Positions 55,969 to 61,326 of a stretch of DNA of 61,326 nucleotides are shown here, piece after piece. The DNA lies in the NCBI GenBank assembly GCA_016794525.1, contig JAEUJY010000055.1, forward strand, positions 1 through 61,326, given 5' to 3'. Origin of the DNA: Myxococcales bacterium (GTDB taxonomy: Bacteria; Myxococcota_A; Polyangia; Haliangiales; Haliangiaceae). The notes beneath the pieces were generated by a model that was not told the DNA's origin, made no database searches, and saw nothing but the letters and a program-made list of their open reading frames with translations. Both the position numbers and the translations under genes were made by a program. Each line of letters starts with the position of its first letter. The stretch's first letter is position 1.

Positions 55969-55985
55969 GAGCCGCAAGCCGGCTC
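55969..55985 (-). terminator. Short hairpin at the 3' end of the HEPN-like gene
   Basis: GAGCCG (55969-55974), CAAGC loop, CGGCTC (55980-55985). A 6-bp stem overlapping the minus-strand stop codon; weak. Confidence 0.35.
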
Positions 55986-57036
55986 AGCGCCCGTTCACGT
56001 AGTCACCGATGGCAACGTGGTGGGCGCTGTGCACTTCATGTACAAGGTAGATCATCGCCCCGAGCCTCGCGTCCGCCTCTCTCTCAAGGTTACCCACATC
56101 GCCGATTTGACTCAAACGCAAATGAGCAATCTTGTGTCTTGTAGAGGCAATTGAATTGGCAATCGAATCTCGCGAGCCGTCCTTCATACCAATCCTGACT
56201 CGAGCCACATCAAACACTTGCTCCGCCAACACAGAGAACAAGCGGACAAGCGCTTCCACGCCCTTTGGATGCCAGCCCAGAGCATTCTCTACCTCCATAT
56301 CGTACTCCCGCAGCGGACGAGAATGACGCCGTGCCATGGATTCCACATAGGGGATCCTAAACAAAGCCTCCAGCGATCTGTACAGCTCTAAGTACTGATG
56401 CCGGGCGCTGAGCGATGTCGCGACTCGCCACAGCTGCTCACCAGCAACGTCCCCCGCCGCGCCATCCGCCGCTCGAGCGAGTTCCTCGGCCAGGTCAGGG
56501 CGCGCTCTAATCGGGAGTTCATTTGCAGCATACGCGAGAACCAACGACATCGCAATCAACCGCGAATATCGATACCCCGCCTCAATACCCACGCGCAACT
56601 CCCAGATCTTGACGGGAGCAAAGAACGGCAACATTTCATTTAGGTCATACGCTCCGCTCTTGAAGAAGATCCGCTCAACATACTCCGCAGCGTCCACTTT
56701 CCGCAGTGGCCATTCGAGCTCCCCCATGGCCAAGGCAGCGATGCCAGCGTTACCGAATGGACCCGCAAGCCAAGGTGTAGCAGATGGAAGATCGGCCACA
56801 GCAGCTATTGCAACACCACAGGTCGTCACGAGATAGTTCTTGCCGCGCCATTCCAGCAACACGCTCACCACGCCTTGCCCCTCCACAAAAGCGCTCAATA
56901 CAATCGCTCTTTGCAACGCATCCTGGTCATCAGCACCGCCAAGTATCCATCGACTCTCGGCAACAGGAGAGGCACACGCATGTTCCAATCCGGCGCGAAC
57001 GACCTCTCGAGAGAGTCTCGAGAAGATCGTCGCCAT
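55984..57036 (-). CDS. Unknown protein with a C-terminal HEPN-like region
   Basis: Protein of 350 residues (alternative GTG start at 57075 would add 13 and overlap the upstream gene). No full-length family is recognised. The last 90 residues are helical and contain STRHKIAH, which fits the Rx4-6H motif of HEPN RNases (Arg300-His305), followed by a long helix; this is the pattern of RiboL-PSP/MAE-type HEPN domains. Base composition is low: one hand-counted 60-base line (56101-56160) is 43% GC against 78% in a line near 49.7 kb, so the gene is probably acquired. It is paired with the DGQHR-like gene upstream (20-nt gap). A defence function is inferred from this pairing. Confidence 0.65.
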   Translation of the reverse strand: MATIFSRLSREVVRAGLEHACASPVAESRWILGGADDQDALQRAIVLSAFVEGQGVVSVLLEWRGKNYLVTTCGVAIAAVADLPSATPWLAGPFGNAGIAALAMGELEWPLRKVDAAEYVERIFFKSGAYDLNEMLPFFAPVKIWELRVGIEAGYRYSRLIAMSLVLAYAANELPIRARPDLAEELARAADGAAGDVAGEQLWRVATSLSARHQYLELYRSLEALFRIPYVESMARRHSRPLREYDMEVENALGWHPKGVEALVRLFSVLAEQVFDVARVRIGMKDGSRDSIANSIASTRHKIAHLRLSQIGDVGNLEREADARLGAMIYLVHEVHSAHHVAIGDYVNGR

Positions 57037-57056
57037 CACGCTCTTTGAGTTTCTGG

Positions 57057-58298
57057 TCACGACGAGCGCCAGCACGGCGTCATGGACGTCAGAGAATCAC
57101 CCTCCGTGAGCAACAACCGGAACGCGTCAGTGAAAAGGGAGCGTTCGAACTCACCGATTTTCCCGGCCTGCTTGTTTAGCACCTCATTAAGGGTGCCAAA
57201 GTCCAAGAACTCACCAATCGTCGACGGACTCGCTCTCGCCAGTCTATCCACCACGGCGGTGCAGCTCTCAATCATGGATTTCAGTGCGCTTTGCTGGTCC
57301 TTGCTCTTTCGCTCCATTCCTGGACGCCCCATAACGATTTGGGCGGCAGCGGCAATGAACCCCACACAGGCAGGCGTACTATCGAAGAGAGCGCGGCCTG
57401 TCGAGAAGCGATCCGCGCTTTTGGCCGGCATGCCCGGCCAGCGCGAAAACACGTGATCGAGACGATTGAGTTGTTCGAATGCCTTGGCGAAGTTCTCGAA
57501 GTAGTCATCTCGTGACACCGCATCGATCATGTCGAGCCGTGAGAACTGATCAACCAGAACCGTCTCCTTGTCCACCTGGTGCTTCCTGAGTCCAAACGCA
57601 ACGTACATCTCGATGACTTCGTTTGCCTGATACTGTCCTGGCTCTGTCCGCCGATGCTTGTCGTCTACATTGTATATCTCAGGCGGAATCTCCCAAGTCT
57701 TGCCGGCATGGGAGATCTCTTTTATGAGAGATGAGTGTATTACTTCAATCTGCCGACGCAGATTCCACGGGACCTGCCCAGTATTGAGAATCAGCATTCG
57801 GTATGCTAGGCTCGATGTTTTCTTGGCCATCCAGAGTTCAACGCGGACATCATAGGCCGAAAGCTCGTCCTCAATTCCTCGGAGTACCGTCGTTCGCTGC
57901 ATGCCATCGATAATTGATATGTCTGCGACGTCGGTCGTCGCAAGAAACGTAGCCAACTGCTCCTGACTCCACTCGGCTGCGGCGGCGATGTCCTTTGCCT
58001 TTAGAATGAGTCCCACGGTAAGCGGCGGGATAATTGCGCCTCTCTTGATATCCTCTGCCAGCCGGTCGCGAATACGAATGGCACTGCTTGTCTTCAGAGC
58101 TTCGCGCTGACCTTCGAGGCCGCCGCGCCGCTCGTAAGCATCTTTCACGAATCGCAAATAGTCGCGCCCACGCATCGAGATCAGAATGGATAGACTGTCG
58201 ACCCTCCCGTCCTTTCGACGGTCCAACAATCGAAGGGTTAGCGCCTTCTTCTTCCCTACTCGCTTTGTTGCGCTTGCGCGCTTGGCTGGGGCCGGCAT
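57057..58298 (-). CDS. DGQHR/ParB-like protein (DndB-type), 413 aa
   Basis: A Lys/Arg-rich N-terminus (1-25), then a region with RIRDRLAEDIKRGAIIPPLTV and the motif ISIIDGMQRTTVL (D131-G-M-Q-R135) followed by MLILNTGQVPWNLRRQIEV (Asn172-Gln175). DGQHR-domain proteins such as DndB, and the ParB-like DUF262 heads of GmrSD, have DGQHR/DGQQR with a later N-x-x-Q at similar spacing. Here His is replaced by Gln-shifted Met-Gln-Arg. The C-terminal half is helical and unassigned. A TAGGCT box 6 nt before ATG 58298 gives a leaderless start. Low GC (48% in the line at 57721). It is the first gene of a likely two-gene operon; nucleic-acid sensing or processing is inferred. Confidence 0.7.
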   Translation of the reverse strand: MPAPAKRASATKRVGKKKALTLRLLDRRKDGRVDSLSILISMRGRDYLRFVKDAYERRGGLEGQREALKTSSAIRIRDRLAEDIKRGAIIPPLTVGLILKAKDIAAAAEWSQEQLATFLATTDVADISIIDGMQRTTVLRGIEDELSAYDVRVELWMAKKTSSLAYRMLILNTGQVPWNLRRQIEVIHSSLIKEISHAGKTWEIPPEIYNVDDKHRRTEPGQYQANEVIEMYVAFGLRKHQVDKETVLVDQFSRLDMIDAVSRDDYFENFAKAFEQLNRLDHVFSRWPGMPAKSADRFSTGRALFDSTPACVGFIAAAAQIVMGRPGMERKSKDQQSALKSMIESCTAVVDRLARASPSTIGEFLDFGTLNEVLNKQAGKIGEFERSLFTDAFRLLLTEGDSLTSMTPCWRSS

Positions 58299-58304
58299 GC
58301 TGGT

Positions 58305-58310
58305 AGCCTA
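58305..58310 (-). promoter_or_regulatory. -10 box TAGGCT, 6 nt before ATG 58298
   Basis: TAGGCT then ACCAGC then ATG on minus. The same spacing as in the host-like genes, so the island operon is readable by the host promoter logic. Confidence 0.4.
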
Positions 58311-58365
58311 ATCAAAATCCAGCCTCAGATCCAGAGTCGCAACCACTCATGAGCCCCAGAGATCA

Positions 58366-58384
58366 CGCGACGGATCGCGTCGCG
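58366..58384. repeat. Conserved 7-5-7 palindrome, left copy
   Basis: CGCGACG-GATCG-CGTCGCG. The arms are identical to those at 60367-60385 although surrounding bases have drifted, as expected of a recognition hairpin near a Y1/RAYT transposase. Confidence 0.65.
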
Positions 58385-58459
58385 GAATCATCGCTACGTC
58401 AGCCCCGAAAGGTCCGCCGGCCTGACCGCCGCGGAGGACGCTCGGCGCGAGGAACGTCC

Positions 58460-58637
58460 GGTCGCGGCGACGGATTTGTCCGCGTCCGAGGTGTCGGCGC
58501 GCCAGCGCAGCTGGAAGTTCGCGGGTCAGGATTTACCAGGATGGACGGGTCAGAGTCCCGGACGAGGTAGATCTCGGTCGGCGAGGCGGCGCGGTCGTTT
58601 GCGTAGCCGGCGCGCGGCGCGCAGGTGCGTGTCGCGA
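58460..58637 (-). pseudogene. Fragment of a Y1/RAYT-like transposase (C-terminal part)
   Basis: On minus this reads through AASPTEIYLV-like sequence, the counterpart of AASRTEIHRLYPPGS in the gene at 60523-61326, and on to a decayed C-terminus. Only about the last 60 codons remain, with frame changes and no N-terminal HUH part. It ends 3 nt from the stop of the collagen-like gene. Confidence 0.7.
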
Positions 58638-58639
58638 AC

Positions 58640-59497
58640 CTAGGGAGTGCCTGTGCCAGGGCAGACAAGTTGGCGTTTCCCTACGAACAGCGTGCATGTT
58701 CCGGCCTTCCCGCGCAAGCCCGGCGACCCATCTGCACCACTTGGACATTCGTGTGCCGGCGGGGCGTCACTTCCGCGGAGATGATGCCGCATCCCAAGTC
58801 CACCTTTCCCGGGCGCACCAGGATCGCCACCCGACAACTCCCATGACCAGGTCCCGCGCGGCTTAGCGCGCAAAAAAAAGACCACTTCAGGTCCCGGCAA
58901 GCCCGTACCACCGGGCTCACCTGGTAGCCCCCTGTCGCAACTGCTACCGTTGTGATCGCACGCTACATTTGCCGCGTCCCAATCATCGGCGTTGTCCGTA
59001 TCCCAGTGTGGTCTCCCATCGCCATCGTGCTTTTCCGTGACAGGGCGACAATTGGGTTCGAATCCGCCGCCATTCCCATCACGCCCCTTCCTCCCGGGTT
59101 GGCCAGGCGCTCCCGTTCCAACTACCCGCACCCTCCCTTGCCCCCAAGAACGTACTGATCGCGCGTGGACCTCGAGACGACCTCCAGCCGGGAGCTGAAA
59201 CTCTCCGCCCGGTTTGAAGACTATGTCACCCTCGTATCTGATGAAGTTCGTCTTCTCGGCGAATACCCATGGACGGTCAATCACGAGCGGCGAAATCTTG
59301 CTGGGATCGCGCGGGCGATTCGGCGTGATCAAGCAGATGTTTATCACGCCAAACGTGCTCACTGGAGCTGTCGTCTGTATTACGACGTTACAAGGGCTAT
59401 TTACCATAGTGAGCCGCTGCTCGGGCTGCGCTTGAGCCACCGCCGTCGCGCTCCATCCTGCCAGCAGCAACGGTACACATGCCAAGGATCTTATCAT
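58640..59497 (-). CDS. Secreted collagen-like (Gly-X-Y) protein
   Basis: Protein of 285 residues. Signal peptide MIRSLACVPLLLAGWSATAVAQA. A globular beta-rich part (about 24-125) with FKPGGEFQLPAGGRLEVHAR precedes interrupted collagen-like stretches: GAPGQPGRKGRDG (about 127-139), GLPGEPGGTGLPGPE, GDPGAPGKGGLG and GADGSPGLRGKAG. Cys residues flank these stretches (NCRP, VACDHN, SCDRG, ECPSG, TCTL, VCPG), allowing disulfide staples. Many Myxococcota secrete such Gly-X-Y proteins; the role is unknown. Its ATG overlaps the stop of the membrane-protein gene upstream (ATGA), so the two are one operon. Base composition is lower than the chromosome average. Confidence 0.78.
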   Translation of the reverse strand: MIRSLACVPLLLAGWSATAVAQAQPEQRLTMVNSPCNVVIQTTAPVSTFGVINICLITPNRPRDPSKISPLVIDRPWVFAEKTNFIRYEGDIVFKPGGEFQLPAGGRLEVHARSVRSWGQGRVRVVGTGAPGQPGRKGRDGNGGGFEPNCRPVTEKHDGDGRPHWDTDNADDWDAANVACDHNGSSCDRGLPGEPGGTGLPGPEVVFFLRAKPRGTWSWELSGGDPGAPGKGGLGMRHHLRGSDAPPAHECPSGADGSPGLRGKAGTCTLFVGKRQLVCPGTGTP

Positions 59498-60066
59498 GGC
59501 TTCGTCTCCCCCTGGTCCTGGGTCAATTCCGATCCCGCAACGTCCTCCACTCGCATCTCCTGCGGCCCTGATTCGTGCGTTGTCTGTTTAAGCTCCGAAT
59601 CCCGCACATGCTTTGCATCCATTACTTGAGATGACGCAGCAGGGAGCGGCTGACCGCCATCGACCCTCATGGACATGGCAGCTGCACCCGCGCCTAGGTC
59701 AGTCTTTCGTCCTTTCGCGTTGTGGACACCCCACGGGAGCGGCCAACCAAAGAAGAACGAGGAAAGGCTGAGAGACGCGGACACAATTGTGGCAACGACG
59801 ACAAACCACATCATTACCGTGGTGGGGACACGAGCGCCGGGACCGAGCTTTGCCGCCGCACCTAGCAAGACAACAAGGAACGACAACCCAAGCATCACGC
59901 CGACGGTTGTCGCGAGCCCTTCCAAGCTCCTTCCAACGAAGGTAAAGGCTATCGCGGCCGCAGCAGCGATCCCGGCCACGGCCAATGCTAGCTGAACGGC
60001 GACGCTGTCCTTGGCCGACTGCCGCACGAAGGTCAGCGCTCTAACGAACACGGATGAGTCCGGCAC
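59494..60066 (-). CDS. Three-helix membrane protein with acidic tail
   Basis: Protein of 190 residues from GTG 60066 (TAACAC box 6 nt upstream, near the window's leaderless pattern). Three transmembrane helices at about 23-44, 50-72 and 82-106, then a hydrophilic tail of about 80 residues rich in Glu, Gln and Ser (SSQVMDAKHVRDSEL, MRVEDVAGSELTQDQ). The N-terminal FVRALTFVRQSAKDS is amphipathic. No family is recognised. It is coupled by ATGA to the collagen-like gene, suggesting it anchors, exports or senses that protein; this is inference. The pair lies between the two copies of transposase sequence. Confidence 0.7.
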   Translation of the reverse strand: MPDSSVFVRALTFVRQSAKDSVAVQLALAVAGIAAAAAIAFTFVGRSLEGLATTVGVMLGLSFLVVLLGAAAKLGPGARVPTTVMMWFVVVATIVSASLSLSSFFFGWPLPWGVHNAKGRKTDLGAGAAAMSMRVDGGQPLPAASSQVMDAKHVRDSELKQTTHESGPQEMRVEDVAGSELTQDQGETKP

Positions 60067-60104
60067 ATTGTTGTGTTACCACACAGGAAGTACTGGTACC
60101 ATCC

Positions 60105-60129
60105 CCGACCCCCTCCGATGGAGGGTCGG
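60105..60129. other. Imperfect hairpin
   Basis: CCGACCC-c-CTCC (60105-60116) pairs with GGAGGGTCGG (60120-60129) with one bulged C and a GAT loop. It lies about 40 nt upstream of the membrane-protein start; it could be a regulatory stem or the terminator side of an element. Confidence 0.4.
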
Positions 60130-60176
60130 AGGGTCGCCCCCAATCGAGAGTCGGCACCTCAGCACCTCAAGACACT

Positions 60177-60311
60177 CTGGCACCCATGGCACCCATGGCA
60201 CCCATGGCACCGGGGGCACCGGGGGCAGGGGCACCGGGGGCACCGGGGCACCGGGGGCAGGGGCACCGGCACCGGCACCGGGGGCCACCGGGGGCCACCG
60301 GGGGGGCCGGG
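60177..60311. repeat. GGCACC/GGGGGCACC minisatellite, G-rich
   Basis: Starts as tandem CATGGCACC (three to four copies of GGCACCCAT), passes into GGGGGCACC and GGGGCAGGGGCACC units, then GGCACC triplets and GGGGGCCACC pairs. Many runs of four to six G on one strand allow G-quadruplex formation. The unit resembles the GGGCAC hexamers at 45.6 and 46.1 kb. Confidence 0.85.
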
Positions 60312-60366
60312 GATCGAGGGTTGCAACCACTCAAGAGACTCTCGGGGCACCCTGCACGGGTGAACG

Positions 60367-60385
60367 CGCGACGGATCACGTCGCG
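60367..60385. repeat. Conserved 7-5-7 palindrome, right copy
   Basis: CGCGACG-GATCA-CGTCGCG, 138 nt past the stop of the transposase gene. Same arms as 58366-58384, different last loop base. Confidence 0.65.
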
Positions 60386-60522
60386 GAATCCCTGCTACGT
60401 CGGACCGAAAGCTCCGCCGGCCTGACCGCCGTGGGGTGATGCCCCGGGCGAACAGGCGGTGATGGGCGGGAGCAGGTGATGGGTGGGTGGCGCGTCGGCG
60501 CGAGGGGAGCGGGCGGCGGCCG

Positions 60523-61326
60523 TCAGGTGGCGACGGCGAATTTGTCGGCGTCAGAGGCGCCGACTTGCCAGGGCAGCTGGAAGTTCGCGGGTGTCGGGAT
60601 GTACCAGCCTGGACGGGCCAGGCTGCCTGGCGGATAGAGGCGGTGGATCTCGGTCCGCGAGGCGGCGGGATCGTTGCGCAGGCGCTCGGCGGCGCGCAGG
60701 TAGGTCGTGCGGAACTCGCGGTAGGCCGTCGTGTAGCGGCGGTAGCCAGCGGCGGTGCTGGCGTGGCAGCGCGGCATCGGCGAGTGCTTGGACTTCTTCG
60801 GCGCGCGGTGCGGGTTCTGGGTCCGGAGCGCGCGGGCGCCGAGGAACGTCTTGCCCTTGTGCTGGGTCTCGATGTCGTCGATCAGCGCGGCGACCTTGGC
60901 CCGGCGAGCGTCCGCCGTCAGCTTGGCCCAGGCCGGCAGCGGGGTCAGGTCGAAGGAGACGTCCTCGGCGAGCTCCGCGACCGGGCGCGGGTCGGACAGC
61001 GCGGCGTTGCGGCGCTGCTTGTCGAGCGAGACGTACGACGCCGGCACGTGCAGGTCGTCGAGCAGCGCCCGCGTCGAGCTGGCGCCCGGCCACTGCGTCG
61101 GCGAGCACACCAGGCCGGCCGCCGGGCCCTGGGCCAGCAGGTAGCGCAGGCGCGCGACCTGGGCCTGGGGGTCGAGCACCGCGATCACCGCGCCCCGCCG
61201 GCTCCAGAACGTCCCGCGTCGCCGTCGCAGCGCGTTGATCTGCCGCGCGATGTTCCCGTGCACGAAGTCCAGGAACAGCGGCAGCTGCGCCGGCACCGTC
61301 GCCGACACGAGGTAGTGCACGTGGTT
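60523..61326 (-). CDS. Y1-family (IS200/RAYT-like) transposase, cut by the window edge
   Basis: The gene runs off the right edge; 267 codons are visible. At the edge the sequence reads N-H-V-H-Y-L-V, giving the HUH metal motif (HVH) of single-strand Y1 transposases; the N-terminus lies outside. LFLDFVHGNIARQINALRRR and GTFWSRRGAVIAVLD are typical of the RAYT/IS200-like group, and ARLRYLLAQGPAAGLV carries the expected catalytic Tyr. A long C-terminal extension (about 110 residues, TTYLRAAERLRNDPAASRTE) follows the core. The stop is TGA at 60523. The gene's last 60 codons and its 3' flank recur, decayed, at 58.3-58.6 kb. GC content is like the host chromosome. Confidence 0.85.
   Translation of the reverse strand, partial: NHVHYLVSATVPAQLPLFLDFVHGNIARQINALRRRRGTFWSRRGAVIAVLDPQAQVARLRYLLAQGPAAGLVCSPTQWPGASSTRALLDDLHVPASYVSLDKQRRNAALSDPRPVAELAEDVSFDLTPLPAWAKLTADARRAKVAALIDDIETQHKGKTFLGARALRTQNPHRAPKKSKHSPMPRCHASTAAGYRRYTTAYREFRTTYLRAAERLRNDPAASRTEIHRLYPPGSLARPGWYIPTPANFQLPWQVGASDADKFAVAT

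Larger units (their letters stand above)
58326..58637. repeat. Left degenerate copy of the Y1-transposase 3' region
   Basis: Matches 60311-60714 with gaps and many substitutions. Shared blocks include GCAACCACTCA, GCGACGGATC-CGTCGCGGAATC, TCCGCCGGCCTGACCGCCG, AGCTGGAAGTTCGCGGGT and GGCGCGCAGGT. The pair forms imperfect direct repeats on both sides of the membrane/collagen-like gene pair. Confidence 0.8.
60067..60522. other. Gene-free interval with hairpin, minisatellite and transposase-flank repeat
   Basis: No supported coding region. It contains the promoter side of the membrane-protein gene, a hairpin (60105-60129), a GGCACC-rich array (60177-60311) and the conserved palindrome (60367-60385). 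Frames through the array give only Pro/Gly/His low-complexity translations and are rejected as genes. Confidence 0.7.

Noticed and set aside
59165-59629. 154-codon plus-strand frame opposite the collagen-like gene
   Set aside because: The minus strand carries a signal peptide and Gly-X-Y repeats coupled to the upstream gene; the plus frame has no start signal or motif.
60011-60439. Several plus and minus frames across the GGCACC array
   Set aside because: They consist of Gly/Thr/His/Pro repeats from the minisatellite, differ in every frame and have no start signals.

Overview
The window is very GC-rich chromosomal DNA. One hand-counted 60-base line near 49.7 kb is 78% GC. Strands switch often, GTG starts are common, and the gene content is typical of a Myxococcota (deltaproteobacterial) genome, perhaps Haliangiales/Kofleriaceae-like: a Hanks-type kinase with a DUF4388-like tail, PP2C, STAS and PilZ proteins, many small lipoproteins with Pro/Ala-rich linkers, and a peroxisome-like beta-oxidation module. 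The taxonomic placement is inference. No rRNA, intact tRNA or CRISPR array was seen.

Layout. 0.4-7 kb: an ABC1/UbiB kinase, secreted proteins, a GAF-sigma54 activator and an MBL-fold hydrolase, all on minus. 7.2-10.3 kb: a 1027-residue protein joining a DUF4157 (eCIS core) domain to a Het-C-like domain. 10.3-23.3 kb: cell-envelope and housekeeping genes (beta-barrel protein, MurJ, GreB, PilZ, MltA, AsnRS) mixed with phospho-signalling genes (kinase, STAS, PP2C). 23.3-28.4 kb: a tight operon of membrane pseudokinase, J-domain protein, degenerate Hsp70 and thioredoxin-like lipoprotein. 28.4-37.9 kb: sugar activation (ROK kinase, phosphohexomutase, mannose-1-P guanylyltransferase), MltD, TatA, a PhaR-type regulator, a cupredoxin lipoprotein and a diguanylate cyclase.

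38-49.5 kb is a purine/N-heterocycle catabolic island in two convergent operons. The plus operon encodes a 2Fe-2S/molybdopterin dehydrogenase, an SsnA-like amidohydrolase, two fold-type II PLP enzymes and a nitrilase-family amidase. The minus operon encodes a shortened YgfK-like Fe-S protein and an M20 carbamoylase. This matches the logic of the oxygen-independent urate/purine cluster (xdh-ssnA-ygfK-ygeX/Y) of enterics and clostridia, with its own variations. Between the two 3' ends sits a four-helix-bundle gene inside 34-bp perfect inverted repeats, themselves bracketed by two strong hairpins. 50-56 kb: a TetR regulator with a palindromic operator, a multifunctional enzyme (SDR + hydratase 2 + three SCP2 domains) and an SCP-x thiolase.

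56-60.3 kb is an accessory island. Base composition falls to about 43-48% GC in hand-counted lines. It holds a two-gene DGQHR-like/HEPN-like cassette (candidate defence system) and a membrane protein plus secreted collagen-like protein. The collagen pair lies between a degraded partial copy and the intact (edge-truncated) copy of a Y1/RAYT-type transposase gene. A conserved 7+7 palindrome accompanies both copies.

A recurring signal across the window is a TANNNT-type -10 box only 5-8 nt upstream of the start codon, usually without a Shine-Dalgarno sequence. It occurs at 13 genes and predicts widespread leaderless mRNAs.
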